A stretch of 35,099 nucleotides of DNA from Sutterella sp. (GTDB taxonomy: Bacteria; Pseudomonadota; Gammaproteobacteria; Burkholderiales; Burkholderiaceae_F): the NCBI GenBank assembly GCA_020025965.1, contig JAHHRG010000018.1, positions 1 to 35,099 on the forward strand, read 5' to 3'. The translations under genes were made by a program, and so were the position numbers. The notes beneath the pieces are model-generated. The model was not told the DNA's origin, searched no databases, and was given only the letters and a program-made list of their open reading frames with translations. Of this stretch, positions 23,882-32,458 are shown one piece after another. Position 1 is the first letter of the stretch. Each line of letters begins with the position of its first letter.

Positions 23882-25627
23882 TCAGCGGTTGATACGGCTC
23901 TTCACGAAGTCGAGAGCTTCATCAACCTTAACCATGACCTTTTCGGCCATATTACGACGGTTGACATATTCAACTTCGCCGGTCTTGAGACCTCGGTCAC
24001 CGATGACGACGCGATGCGGTACACCGATAAGTTCCCAGTCGGCGAACATCACGCCAGGGCGCATGTCGCGGTCGTCAAGAATAACGTCGACACCCTGAGC
24101 CTTCAGGTCTTCGTAGAGCTTGTCAGCGGCTTCGCGGACGGCTTCACTCTTGGCATAGTTCATCGGGCAGATGACCACCTCAAAGGGAGCGATGGCATCA
24201 GGCCAAATGATGCCCTTGTCGTCGTGGTTTTGTTCAATGGCAGCACCGGCCAAGCGGGTCACGCCAATACCGTAGCAACCCATTTCGAGAACCTGCGGCT
24301 TACCGTTTTCGTCGAGATACGTAGCATTCAAGGCTTCGGAATACTTCGTGCCAAGATAGAAAACGTGGCCGACTTCAATACCGCGCTGCAGCTTTAGTTT
24401 CCCCTTGCCGTCAGGCGACACGTCGCCTTCGATCACGTTGCGAAGGTCAACGGCCTTGGGTTCGGGAAGATCGCGACCGAAGTTAACACCCGTGTAGTGG
24501 TAGCCTTCTTCGTTAGCACCGCAACAGAAGTCGGACATATTGACAACCGTCAGGTCAGCGTAAACTGCAATATCGTCAGAAATACCGACAGGACCGAGAT
24601 AGCCCGGCTTGGAACCGAAGGCCTGAACGATTTCTTCGTCAGTTGCAAAACGGAAACCTTCCTTCAGTTCGGGCAGGTGCCCCGCCTTCACTTCATTCAA
24701 TTCATGGTCGGCACGCAAAAGAAGCAACACGATCTTGGCAGGCAACGGATTGCCTTCTTCATCTGTACGATCAGCGGCCAACACGATGCTCTTAACGGAA
24801 GCCGTCAGCGGCAAACCGAGATAAGCCGTCACGTCTTCGCACTTTTCCTTTTCGGGCGTGGCGCGCTTCACCATTTCTTCACGAGCTTCTGCACGTTCGG
24901 CAATGAGAGAAGAGGCTTCGGCCAATTCAATATTGGCAGCGTATTCGCTCTCGGGACAGTAAGCAATCACGTCTTCACCGGCGTTAGCAATCACCTGGAA
25001 TTCGTGAGAACGGCTACCCCCGATCGCACCGGTGTCCGCACGCACGGCACGGAACATCAGCCCCATACGGTTAAAAACACGGTGATAGGCATCGAACATG
25101 ATGTCGTAGGACTTGCCTGCACCTTCAGCGTCGCGGTCGAATGAGTACCCGTCCCACATTGTGAATTCGCGGCCACGCATCACGCCGAAACGAGGACGAC
25201 GTTCGTCACGGAACTTCGTTTGGATGTGATAGAAGTTGATCGGAAGCTGACGCCAGCTCTTGATTTCCTGACGAGCAATGTCGGTCACGACTTCTTCGGA
25301 CGTCGGCTGAATCACGAAGTCACGATCATGACGATCCTTAAAGCGAAGCAGTTCGGCGCCATACTTTTCCCAACGCCCCGATTCCTGCCAGAGTTCGGCC
25401 GGCTGAACGATCGGCATCAACAATTCGACGGCACCTGCGCGATCCATTTCTTCGCGGATGATCTTTTCGATCTTACGAATAGTACGAAGACCGACCGGCA
25501 TATAGGTATAGACGCCGGCGGCAAGTTTCTTGATCATGCCGGCACGAATCATGAGCTGTTGGCTAATGACGTCAGCATCGGCGGGCGCTTCTTTCAGCGT
25601 CGAAAGGAAATAAGAACGAGCACGCAT
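23882..25627 (-). CDS. proS: Prolyl-tRNA synthetase ProS
   Basis: A 581-residue class II aminoacyl-tRNA synthetase of the bacterial type. The N-terminal catalytic core starts MRARSYFLSTLKEAPADA; motif 2 is visible around FRDERRPRFGVMRGREF (about 138-155); the INS editing domain (YbaK-like, about 225-390) is present; motif 3 GCYGIGVTRLAGA lies near 445; and the anticodon-binding domain fills the rest. The E. coli protein has 572 residues. The start is the ATG at 25627, since the family begins MR.S..L..TLKE; the open frame extends 61 codons upstream through a hairpin region that is not protein-like. It lies downstream of proB but behind a terminator, and has a possible attenuator in its leader. 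Confidence 0.96.
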   Translation of the reverse strand: MRARSYFLSTLKEAPADADVISQQLMIRAGMIKKLAAGVYTYMPVGLRTIRKIEKIIREEMDRAGAVELLMPIVQPAELWQESGRWEKYGAELLRFKDRHDRDFVIQPTSEEVVTDIARQEIKSWRQLPINFYHIQTKFRDERRPRFGVMRGREFTMWDGYSFDRDAEGAGKSYDIMFDAYHRVFNRMGLMFRAVRADTGAIGGSRSHEFQVIANAGEDVIAYCPESEYAANIELAEASSLIAERAEAREEMVKRATPEKEKCEDVTAYLGLPLTASVKSIVLAADRTDEEGNPLPAKIVLLLLRADHELNEVKAGHLPELKEGFRFATDEEIVQAFGSKPGYLGPVGISDDIAVYADLTVVNMSDFCCGANEEGYHYTGVNFGRDLPEPKAVDLRNVIEGDVSPDGKGKLKLQRGIEVGHVFYLGTKYSEALNATYLDENGKPQVLEMGCYGIGVTRLAGAAIEQNHDDKGIIWPDAIAPFEVVICPMNYAKSEAVREAADKLYEDLKAQGVDVILDDRDMRPGVMFADWELIGVPHRVVIGDRGLKTGEVEYVNRRNMAEKVMVKVDEALDFVKSRINR

Positions 25628-25690
25628 AATAGTTCGTGAATAGAAAAAGCGGTCCTGAGGACAATTCAATCCTGTTGAGATCCGCATAAA

Positions 25691-25714
25691 AAAATCGTCC
25701 CCGATAAACGGGGA
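25691..25714 (-). promoter_or_regulatory. Possible attenuator in the proS leader
   Basis: On the minus strand TCCCCG-TTTAT-CGGGGA (25714-25698) is followed closely by ACGATTTTTTT. This is a small terminator-like hairpin about 70 bases before the proS start. Together with the proB terminator upstream it makes the proS leader a candidate for termination control. I see no proline-rich leader peptide or T-box sequence. Confidence 0.45.
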
Positions 25715-25775
25715 TACAGCAGGACGTCGAATCCGAAAGAACGGCGTCAAAAATTGATTAGTTTGAAATTTTAAC

Positions 25776-25813
25776 AAAAAGTGAGGTTCCCTCGTCTGAA
25801 GGAACCTCACTTT
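25776..25813 (-). terminator. Intrinsic terminator after proB
   Basis: A perfect 10-bp stem (25781-25790 with 25801-25810) with a 10-base loop is followed on the minus strand by TTTTTGTTAAAA. It lies about 43 bases past the proB stop. Confidence 0.85.
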
Positions 25814-25855
25814 CTGAGAGGGTGTTATTGAAAGAAAAGGCTTTTCACGTTTTCT

Positions 25856-26983
25856 TCAGGCCTTTCTGATCATAATCATATTGTCGCGGTGAATGATCTC
25901 CGGCTGTTCCATGTAACCGAGACGTTCGAGAATTTCTTCCGTATGCGCTCGACAAAGGCGTTTGGCATCGTCACTCGAATAATTCACCAAACCGCGAGCT
26001 ATCTCGATGCCGTCCAGCGTTACACAGCTCACCACTTCGCCGCGCACGAAGTTGCCTTTGACATCAACCACGCCGACGGGCAAAAGTGACGTATGATCGT
26101 CTCGCAACGCACGCACCGCTCCTTCATCGAGCACAAGTTCACCTGCGGATCGGAGCTGATCGGCAATCCACTGCTGACGGGCATGAAGAACCGTCTCGTG
26201 AGCTTCGAGCTGCGTCCCGATCATTTCGCCTGAAGCCAAACGGGAAAGTACGTTTTCTTCACGACCGCTCGCGATAATCGTACTGGCCCCCGATCGCGCG
26301 GCACGCTTGGCCGCAAGGATCTTCGTTATCATCCCGCCACGTGAAAGCGAACTGGCAGCTCCCCCAGCCATCTTTTCAAGCTTGGGATCGCCCGCACGAG
26401 CCACGGCCACGAATTCGGCATCGGGGTTCGAGCGAGGATCGGCTGTATAAAGACCGCGCTGATCCGTCAAAATCACAAGGACATCGGCTTCAACCAGGTT
26501 TGTGACTAAAGCCCCCAGAGTATCGTTGTCGCCCACTTTAATTTCACTGGTCACGACCGTGTCATTTTCATTAATGACCGGAACGATCCCGAGGCGAAGC
26601 AATTCGCGAATGGTAGAGCGAGCATTGAGGTACTGCTCGCGGTCTGACAAATTCTGGTGCGTCAAAAGAACCTGTGCCGTCCCGATCCCATGATCGCGAA
26701 AATGCGTCTCATATGCCTGCACCAAGCCCATCTGCCCGACGGCAGCCGCTGCCTGCAGTTCGTACACACGACTAGGTCGCGTTTCCCAACCCAAACGAAG
26801 CACCCCTTCGGCAACAGCACCGGAACTCACCAGAATGACTTCCTTCCCCACCTTCTGAAGTTCGGCAATCTGACCGGCCCAACGTTCAATAGCCTTGATA
26901 TCCAAACCGCGACCGTCGTTTGTAACCAATGCACTACCGACTTTGACAACAACGCGACGCGCTAATTTTAAACACGAGTCCAT
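25856..26983 (-). CDS. proB: Glutamate 5-kinase ProB
   Basis: 375 residues. ProB phosphorylates glutamate in the first step of proline synthesis. The amino-acid kinase domain (about 1-265) begins with VVVKVGSALVTNDGRGLD, carries VILVSSGAVAEG, PVINENDTV and the LSRGGMITKILAAKRAARSG loop. A PUA domain occupies about 280-375, giving the full two-domain length (E. coli 367). The ATG at 26983 lies 14 bases after the licD-like stop, so proB may be read with it. In related genomes proB commonly follows obgE; here two genes lie between them. Confidence 0.95.
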   Translation of the reverse strand: MDSCLKLARRVVVKVGSALVTNDGRGLDIKAIERWAGQIAELQKVGKEVILVSSGAVAEGVLRLGWETRPSRVYELQAAAAVGQMGLVQAYETHFRDHGIGTAQVLLTHQNLSDREQYLNARSTIRELLRLGIVPVINENDTVVTSEIKVGDNDTLGALVTNLVEADVLVILTDQRGLYTADPRSNPDAEFVAVARAGDPKLEKMAGGAASSLSRGGMITKILAAKRAARSGASTIIASGREENVLSRLASGEMIGTQLEAHETVLHARQQWIADQLRSAGELVLDEGAVRALRDDHTSLLPVGVVDVKGNFVRGEVVSCVTLDGIEIARGLVNYSSDDAKRLCRAHTEEILERLGYMEQPEIIHRDNMIMIRKA

Positions 26984-26997
26984 TTCAACAATTCCAC

Positions 26998-27720
26998 TTA
27001 AAAATGGTTATTCTCATACTTGATTGGCGTTTTCCAATCCTTGTACTTAATTGTCAGCACTCGATCGACATCATTCGGCACCAAGCAACTAATTCCCTCA
27101 AAAGACATTTTCTTTAAAGGGAAAACAGCCTCTGACGGATAAAATTCATCACTAGGGAACTCTCCGCTAAGTGCAATAAATTTTCCTCTTTTAAGTTTCG
27201 GAAGGTACCGATAAGCCAATCGAGTCAACAGGTAAAACGAGTAAGGAATCCACACGACTGTCGAATAAAGAGCATACAGCAACTTGTTTTTTGCTTTGAT
27301 CTCTTTTCTCTTCCAACGCCAGGCAACACATTTATTAGCTAGAGTTCGAACAACCACTGAAGGTTCATTGAAGTAGTCCATACAGAAAATATCAACAAAG
27401 ACCCCTTCTCCCCCCGTGATGTCCTGGATCTGTTTCGACTTATCTCGTACCTTAGGGACAGGATTCCCTTTAACGGTATAAGCCTTCTCAAAAAAAAGAG
27501 GTTTCGGTAATTTTTCTGAAAGCGATAAGAACTTCTCGTAATTTTTCCGATCCATCGCCACATCAAGATCGTCATCCCACGGGATGTACCCCTGATGTCT
27601 CGCTGCTCCTAATAGTGTTCCATAAATTAAGAAGAACTCTATTTCATTTTCTTCGCAGAACAATTTAAAGCTCTTGAAGAGTTCTAATGTTTCTGTCTGG
27701 ATCGTTTTGATATCTGTCAT
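26998..27720 (-). CDS. LicD-family nucleotidyltransferase-like protein
   Basis: 240 residues. The LicD signature is clear at about residues 28-65: IYGTLLGAARHQGYIPWDDD followed by LDVAMDRKNYEKF. Known LicD-type enzymes add phosphocholine or similar phospho-groups to cell-surface glycans using CDP-linked donors; here the donor and acceptor are unknown. The ATG at 27720 matches the start of the conserved helix; a 15-codon upstream extension is not supported. The gene is clearly AT-richer than its neighbours: about 38% G+C in 27001-27120 by hand count, against about 62% in proB at 26401-26460. This suggests horizontal acquisition. It is bounded by a terminator on the right and proB on the left, 14 bases away. 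Confidence 0.85.
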   Translation of the reverse strand: MTDIKTIQTETLELFKSFKLFCEENEIEFFLIYGTLLGAARHQGYIPWDDDLDVAMDRKNYEKFLSLSEKLPKPLFFEKAYTVKGNPVPKVRDKSKQIQDITGGEGVFVDIFCMDYFNEPSVVVRTLANKCVAWRWKRKEIKAKNKLLYALYSTVVWIPYSFYLLTRLAYRYLPKLKRGKFIALSGEFPSDEFYPSEAVFPLKKMSFEGISCLVPNDVDRVLTIKYKDWKTPIKYENNHF

Positions 27721-27783
27721 TGCATTCAATTTACATATGAGAAGATATTTTTTCGAGTATCTCACTCTTTTCTTCTAGGCAAG

Positions 27784-27814
27784 GCAAATAAACTGCGGTA
27801 GTCAGTTTATTTGC
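27784..27814 (-). terminator. Terminator-like hairpin after the purine permease gene
   Basis: A perfect 12-bp stem (27784-27795 with 27803-27814, 7-base loop), AT-rich with TTTATTTGC in its distal arm, lies 18 bases beyond the permease stop. It lacks a long T-run but is likely to end that transcript before the licD-like gene. Confidence 0.65.
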
Positions 27815-27831
27815 TCTCTTCTATTGTCAAA

Positions 27832-29145
27832 TCATCGCATCAAGAAGTTCACAATAAAACACGCGGAAATGATGTACATAAAAGGCGTCACTTTATTCCA
27901 CTTACCGGTCGCCACATGAAGAATCGCGTAGCTCACAAAGCCGAAGCCAAAACCCGTAGCAATATTGAACGTGAAAGGCATCATCACGATCGTCATAAAG
28001 GCAGGAATAGCAATCTCAAGTTTTTCGAAGTGAATTCCAACCACTTCCTGCATCATGAGAGCACCCACGATAATCAGAATCGGAGCCGTTGCATAGGCGG
28101 GAACGATCGAAACAATGGGAATAAAGAAAATGGCGAAGAGAAAACATAAGGCCGTAGTCACGGCAGTCAGTCCCGTACGCCCACCGGCTGCTACCCCCGT
28201 AGCACTTTCCAAATAGGAAGTAGCCGTCGTTGTCCCCATTAAACCCGAAACCATCGTACCGATTGAGTCAGTGATGAAAGCACGGTCAAGATTCTTAATT
28301 TCTCCATCGGCTTTCATAAAACCGCATTTTCTGGCCAATCCGATCAAAACCCCCATATTGTCAAACAGATCAACCATCGTCAACGTGAAAATAATACTGA
28401 TTAAACCATGGGCCATCGCTCCCTTGAGATCGAGCTGACCGATCGTCCCTTCGAGGTTAGGCAATTCAAAGCTCACCCAAGCACCTTCCGGCAAAGCGGT
28501 GACACCGCAGACCACGCCCAGAGCAGTTGTCGCCAAAATACCGATGATCATCCCCGCACGCACGCGTAGGATCATGAGAATAGCTGTAAGGAAAAATCCG
28601 AAGAGTGTCAGCATAACTTCGGGTTTTGTGATATCCCCCAAAGCAACGAATGTTGCCGGATCAGAAACAATCACACCACCGTTTTTCAATCCGATCAAGG
28701 CGATAAAAGCGCCTATGCCGACAACAATTGAAAGCTTCAGATCCATCGGTACGGCATTAACAATCAGTTGACGAATTTTCGTCACCGTCAATAAAAAGAA
28801 GACCACGCCGGAAATAAAAACCGCTCCCAAACCTTCTTGCCAAGTAAACCCTGCAGGACCACAAACGTAATAAGCAAAAAAAGCGGTAATACCGAGGCCC
28901 GGTGCCACTCCAACCGGATATTTGGCCCAAACCCCCATCAGCATAGTGATAAGGAAAGTAATAATGATCACGACACCGACGACATCTTCACGTGGCATCC
29001 CCGCATCAGCCAGCATCGCCGGAATAACGAAGATGAGATAACACATCGACATGAAGGTTGTTACACCGGCTGTAATTTCGCGACTTACCGTTGAGTTGTT
29101 TTCACTAACTTGAAAAAAACGGTCTAAAAGGTTGGCAATACTCAT
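27832..29145 (-). CDS. NCS2-family purine permease (AzgA type)
   Basis: A 437-residue inner-membrane transporter with about 12-14 hydrophobic segments. It resembles the AzgA-like group, which includes E. coli adenine and guanine/hypoxanthine importers: ITAGVTTFMSMCYLIFVIPAML at the start, GVAPGLGITAFFAYYV near 75-92, and a central LTMVDLFDNMGVLIGLARK and MGTTTATSYLESATGVAAGGRTGLTA pair near 265-325. The family moves nucleobases with protons; which base cannot be told from sequence. I found no purine riboswitch in the short gap to obgE. The ATG at 29145 begins a typical N-terminus. Confidence 0.9.
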   Translation of the reverse strand: MSIANLLDRFFQVSENNSTVSREITAGVTTFMSMCYLIFVIPAMLADAGMPREDVVGVVIIITFLITMLMGVWAKYPVGVAPGLGITAFFAYYVCGPAGFTWQEGLGAVFISGVVFFLLTVTKIRQLIVNAVPMDLKLSIVVGIGAFIALIGLKNGGVIVSDPATFVALGDITKPEVMLTLFGFFLTAILMILRVRAGMIIGILATTALGVVCGVTALPEGAWVSFELPNLEGTIGQLDLKGAMAHGLISIIFTLTMVDLFDNMGVLIGLARKCGFMKADGEIKNLDRAFITDSIGTMVSGLMGTTTATSYLESATGVAAGGRTGLTAVTTALCFLFAIFFIPIVSIVPAYATAPILIIVGALMMQEVVGIHFEKLEIAIPAFMTIVMMPFTFNIATGFGFGFVSYAILHVATGKWNKVTPFMYIISACFIVNFLMR

Positions 29146-29170
29146 AAAAGGATTTCTGTTTTTTTGAATT

Positions 29171-29206
29171 AAAAAAGCTCCGTCCTTACCAAAAAGGGCG
29201 GAGCTT
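29171..29206 (-). terminator. Intrinsic terminator after obgE
   Basis: AAGCTCCG at 29175-29182 pairs with CGGAGCTT at 29199-29206, with more pairing (GTCCTT/AAGGGC) inside. Followed on the minus strand by TTTT. It lies 14 bases past the obgE stop and separates it from the permease gene. Confidence 0.85.
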
Positions 29207-29219
29207 CGGATTGTTTTAT

Positions 29220-30287
29220 TTATTCTTCGGTCGGATCGAAGCGATTGTCATCGATAAAAGCGATACTTTCGCGACGTTCTTCGTCGATCTTCTGAGCCAA
29301 GGCCTTCACCAAGGCTTCACAACCTTCACGAGTAGCTGCGGAGATCACAAAAACAGGTTCGCCGTTCATGGCGAGTTCCTTACGGTAACGTTCGACCAAA
29401 GCTTCTCGATCGGCTTCCTCTAGAAGGTCAACCTTATTGATCACGATCCAACGTGGCTTGGCTGCCAAGGCCGGATCGTACTTTTCGAGTTCACGAACAA
29501 GTGCGCGAGCTTCCTGAATCGGATCGGTTTCTTCGTCAAAGGGCGCAGCATCAATCATGTGAAGAAGGATCTTCGTGCGAGAAAGATGACGAAGGAAGAG
29601 ATGACCGAGACCGGCCCCTTCAGCTGCGCCTTCAATCAACCCCGGGACATCGGCCAAAACAAAACTCTGTTCGGGACCGACACGCACCACACCGAGATGC
29701 GGATGGAGCGTCGTGAAGGGATAACCGGCGATCTTCGGACGAGCATTCGACACAGCCGTAATAAACGTGGATTTACCGGCATTTGGCATGCCGAGAAGCC
29801 CCACGTCGGCCAAAACCTGAAGTTCCAATTCGAGCTGGCGATACTGGCCTGGTTCGCCCGGTGTCGCCTGGCGCGGAGCGCGGTTAACGGAACTCTTGAA
29901 ATGCAAATTGCCCAAGCCCCCCTTTCCACCCGCTGCGAGGAGCTGACGAGCACCGTGTACGTTCAAATCGGCGATGACTTCGCCCGTATCAACGTCGCGA
30001 ACCAAGGTACCAACAGGCATGCGGAGTTCGATATCGGAACCGCCCGCGCCGTAGCAATCGGCACCGCGACCGTGTTCGCCGTTGGGAGCGAAGAATTTGC
30101 GTGTATAGCGATAGTCAACCAAGGTATTGATGTTACGGTCGGCTACGGCATAAACGCTACCACCGCGACCGCCGTCACCACCGTCGGGACCACCCTTCGG
30201 GATGAACTTTTCGCGGCGGAAGCTTGCCGCACCGTTGCCGCCCTTGCCGCCTTGGACTTCAATTTTTGCTTCGTCAACAAACTTCAC
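29220..30287 (-). CDS. obgE: GTPase ObgE (CgtA)
   Basis: A 355-residue Obg-family GTPase that helps assemble the large ribosomal subunit. The glycine-rich Obg domain (about 1-158) begins MKFVDEAKIEVQGGKGGNG. The G domain follows, with GMPNAGKSTF near 165, DVPGLIEGA near 212, and NKVDLLEE near 285; the C-terminal end is short and acidic. The start is GTG at 30287 with AAAGGTGA just upstream; no better ATG exists. It belongs to the rplU-rpmA-obgE group but has a terminator between it and rpmA, so it likely has its own promoter in 30288-30412. Confidence 0.96.
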   Translation of the reverse strand: MKFVDEAKIEVQGGKGGNGAASFRREKFIPKGGPDGGDGGRGGSVYAVADRNINTLVDYRYTRKFFAPNGEHGRGADCYGAGGSDIELRMPVGTLVRDVDTGEVIADLNVHGARQLLAAGGKGGLGNLHFKSSVNRAPRQATPGEPGQYRQLELELQVLADVGLLGMPNAGKSTFITAVSNARPKIAGYPFTTLHPHLGVVRVGPEQSFVLADVPGLIEGAAEGAGLGHLFLRHLSRTKILLHMIDAAPFDEETDPIQEARALVRELEKYDPALAAKPRWIVINKVDLLEEADREALVERYRKELAMNGEPVFVISAATREGCEALVKALAQKIDEERRESIAFIDDNRFDPTEE

Positions 30288-30412
30288 TTTTTCACCTTTA
30301 CTAGTTGACCGAGTTTGTCTCCTGAGAAGGGAAACAAACGAAACTCAATGATTGTAGGGACTCTAACAGAGTCTTGTCCGCCGCTCAAGAGAAAAGCGGA
30401 GGAATCTCTACG

Positions 30413-30450
30413 AAAAAAGCCCAGAACGGAGAATCCCGCGCTGGGCTTTT
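30413..30450 (-). terminator. Intrinsic terminator after rpmA
   Basis: AAAAGCCCAG at 30415-30424 pairs with CTGGGCTTTT at 30441-30450; the loop can add a short GC stem. On the minus strand it ends with TTTTTT. It lies 33 bases past the rpmA stop. Between it and obgE, a CCGC/GCGG inverted repeat at about 30379-30400 is also visible. Confidence 0.85.
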
Positions 30451-30483
30451 GAATTGTCTCGTCAGAGCTGACGCGTTGCCCAA

Positions 30484-30747
30484 TTAGGCAACGATCGGAT
30501 CAACCTTCACATAATGACGGTTGAAAGCACCCTTAACTTCGAACTTGACGACGCCGTCAACGAGAGCGAAGAGCGTGTGGTCCTTGCCCATACCGACGTT
30601 GTCACCAGCGTGGAACTTCGTACCACGCTGACGAACGATGATGCCACCAGCGTTGACAGCAGCGTCACCGAAAACCTTCACACCAAGACGCTTGGCCTTG
30701 GAATCACGACCGTTGCGGGTAGAACCGCCACCTTTCTTATGTGCCAT
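30484..30747 (-). CDS. rpmA: 50S ribosomal protein L27
   Basis: 87 residues. The AHKKGGGSTRNGRDSKAKR N-terminus reaches the peptidyl-transferase centre; GGIIVRQRGTKFHAGDNVG is the family core. It is 34 bases downstream of rplU, and its own terminator lies beyond. The stop codon lies in the loop of a small inverted repeat (30474-30480 with 30487-30493). Confidence 0.97.
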   Translation of the reverse strand: MAHKKGGGSTRNGRDSKAKRLGVKVFGDAAVNAGGIIVRQRGTKFHAGDNVGMGKDHTLFALVDGVVKFEVKGAFNRHYVKVDPIVA

Positions 30748-30781
30748 TTTAGTACTTCTCTATAAAAAGTCGGTTAACGAA

Positions 30782-31093
30782 TTAAGCTTCGATCGTTTCG
30801 ATCTTGAGCTCGGTGAAGTTCTGGCGATGACCGGCAGACTTCATGGAGTGCTTACGACGACGGAACTTGAAGATGCGAACCTTGTCGTGACGGCCATGGG
30901 AAAGAACCGTAGCCGTAACCTTGGCGCCTTCGACCATCGGGTTACCAACCTTGAGACCCTGTTCGCCGCTAACAGCGAGAACTTCGGTGAGGGTCACCTG
31001 AGCGCCGGCTTCGACGTCAAGGGTTTCGACCTTGAGCTTGTCGCCGACAGAAACGCGGTACTGCTTACCGCCAGTCTTGATAATAGCGTACAT
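30782..31093 (-). CDS. rplU: 50S ribosomal protein L21
   Basis: 103 residues, starting MYAIIKTGGKQYRVSVGD; the KVRIFKFRRRKHSMKSAGHRQ stretch near the end is the RNA-binding signature. The ATG at 31093 is fixed by family alignment; the frame is open upstream into the leader but there is no reason to include it. A strong promoter and a structured leader lie upstream. It is divergent from ispB, as in E. coli. Confidence 0.97.
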   Translation of the reverse strand: MYAIIKTGGKQYRVSVGDKLKVETLDVEAGAQVTLTEVLAVSGEQGLKVGNPMVEGAKVTATVLSHGRHDKVRIFKFRRRKHSMKSAGHRQNFTELKIETIEA

Positions 31094-31121
31094 GTATATA
31101 AACCTCGCCCGTTCTGCTTTC

Positions 31122-31184
31122 GTTCCCGAAGGAACTAGACAAAACCTTTTTGTAATAAGCGTGTGCGCGCCGGGAGGATTCCCG
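31122..31184 (-). promoter_or_regulatory. Structured leader of rplU-rpmA
   Basis: Two hairpins lie between the rplU promoter and start. The first, 31171-31184, has a 5-bp CGGGA/TCCCG stem. The second, 31122-31135, has a GTTCC/GGAAC stem closed by a UUCG tetraloop (on the minus strand), 28 bases before the ATG. Such leaders often serve ribosomal-protein feedback control; that is inference here. Confidence 0.5.
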
Positions 31185-31223
31185 AGGACGCGTTTGCACG
31201 TTCGAGTGCGTGGAAAGGTTCGG

Positions 31224-31252
31224 ATTATTTCACGATTACCGGCATCAGTCAA
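31224..31252 (-). promoter_or_regulatory. Sigma-70 promoter for rplU-rpmA
   Basis: On the minus strand TTGACT (31252-31247) and AATAAT (31229-31224) are separated by exactly 17 bases; each matches the consensus at five of six positions. The start of transcription should fall near 31217, giving a leader of about 120 bases. Confidence 0.8.
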
Positions 31253-31327
31253 GTGAAATCCGCCTTTTTTGCATTATTTTTGCAACCTACCTCAAAGGAG
31301 CGTTTCTCCCTCTCTGAGACGATTGGC

Positions 31328-31333
31328 TATACT
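31328..31333 (+). promoter_or_regulatory. Likely -10 element for ispB
   Basis: TATACT matches the sigma-70 -10 consensus at five of six positions and lies 33 bases before the ispB start. The -35 region (around 31303-31310) is poor, so this is only a moderate call. Confidence 0.45.
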
Positions 31334-31366
31334 TTGACGCATCAATAATTTTCTACGGCAACGATC

Positions 31367-32365
31367 ATGTCTGAAACCGCCTCCTCTCAGGATCCTAAAG
31401 CGCTGGTCAAGCAGCTTCTTCTCCCCATTGCCGCCGATATGCAGGCTGTGGATGAGATCATTCGTAACGAGCTATCGAGCGACGTTTCGCGAATGCACGA
31501 AATCAGCGAATATATCACCAGCGCAGGTGGCAAGCGCATGCGCCCCGCTCTGTTGATGCTGATCTGTCGCGCGCTCGGTTACGAAGGTACGCTACATCAG
31601 TATCTCGGTGCTACGATCGAACTTCTTCACACGGCTACGCTCATGCATGACGACGTAGTTGATGAGAGCGATCTGCGCCGCGGTCGTCCAACGGCCAACA
31701 GCCGTTGGGGCAACGGTGCTGCCGTACTCGTCGGAGATTTTCTCTACACTCGCTCCTTCCAGATGATGGTTCGTGCAGGGAACCTTCGAGTAATGCAGGC
31801 TCTTTCCGATGCCGCCAATCGTTTGAGCGAAGGCGAAGTAATCCAGATGGTCAACGCGCATGACCCGAGCGTAGATGAAGAACGCTACTTTAAGGTCATC
31901 GAACGTAAGACCGCCTGCCTCTTTGAAGCAGGCGCTCGCATGGCCGCTGCCATTGCCGAATGCGACGAAGCCCGAGAAGAAGCGGTAGCCCGTTACGCCC
32001 TTTGTCTCGGCAACGCTTTCCAGATTGCTGACGACATTCTTGACTACAGGGGCAATGTGGCCGACACAGGCAAAAATTTGGGTGACGACCTCCGTGAAGG
32101 CAAAGTGACGCTTCCAATTATTTATGCTCGTCGCCTTTGTACTGACACCGAACGCGAAACGATCGACGAAGCTATCCGTCTCGGAGACGGCGACTTCGAA
32201 ACCATCGCGTCTATCGTTCTTCGTACGAACGCGCTTGAGGAATGTGCAAAACGTGCAGAAGAAGAGCTTATTCGTGGCAAAGAAGCACTCGATATTCTTC
32301 CGCCTTCCCTTTTCCGCGATTCTCTGATACAATTGCTCGCCTTCACGGTTAAACGTAATCGTTGA
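31367..32365 (+). CDS. ispB: Polyprenyl (octaprenyl) diphosphate synthase IspB
   Basis: A 332-residue trans-isoprenyl diphosphate synthase that makes the long side chain of ubiquinone or menaquinone. The GGKRMRPAL motif lies near 54-62, the first aspartate-rich region near 92 (MHDDVVDESDLRRGRPTAN), and the second near 222 (QIADDILDY). Divergence from rplU and length support IspB over farnesyl diphosphate synthase. The ATG at 31367 is the only good start. Product chain length cannot be read from sequence with certainty. Confidence 0.92.
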   Translation: MSETASSQDPKALVKQLLLPIAADMQAVDEIIRNELSSDVSRMHEISEYITSAGGKRMRPALLMLICRALGYEGTLHQYLGATIELLHTATLMHDDVVDESDLRRGRPTANSRWGNGAAVLVGDFLYTRSFQMMVRAGNLRVMQALSDAANRLSEGEVIQMVNAHDPSVDEERYFKVIERKTACLFEAGARMAAAIAECDEAREEAVARYALCLGNAFQIADDILDYRGNVADTGKNLGDDLREGKVTLPIIYARRLCTDTERETIDEAIRLGDGDFETIASIVLRTNALEECAKRAEEELIRGKEALDILPPSLFRDSLIQLLAFTVKRNR

Positions 32366-32375
32366 TCGGTGAAAT

Positions 32376-32452
<77 letters not shown>

Positions 32453-32458
32453 GGATTT

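Noticed and set aside
25628..25810. N-terminal extension of ProS by 61 codons
   Set aside because: The frame is open, but the sequence contains hairpins and a T-run, and the protein family begins at the ATG at 25627.
29146..29219. Possible purine riboswitch near the NCS2 permease gene
   Set aside because: Only a terminator and a short ribosome-binding region fit in the 74 bases; the conserved purine-aptamer core is not present.
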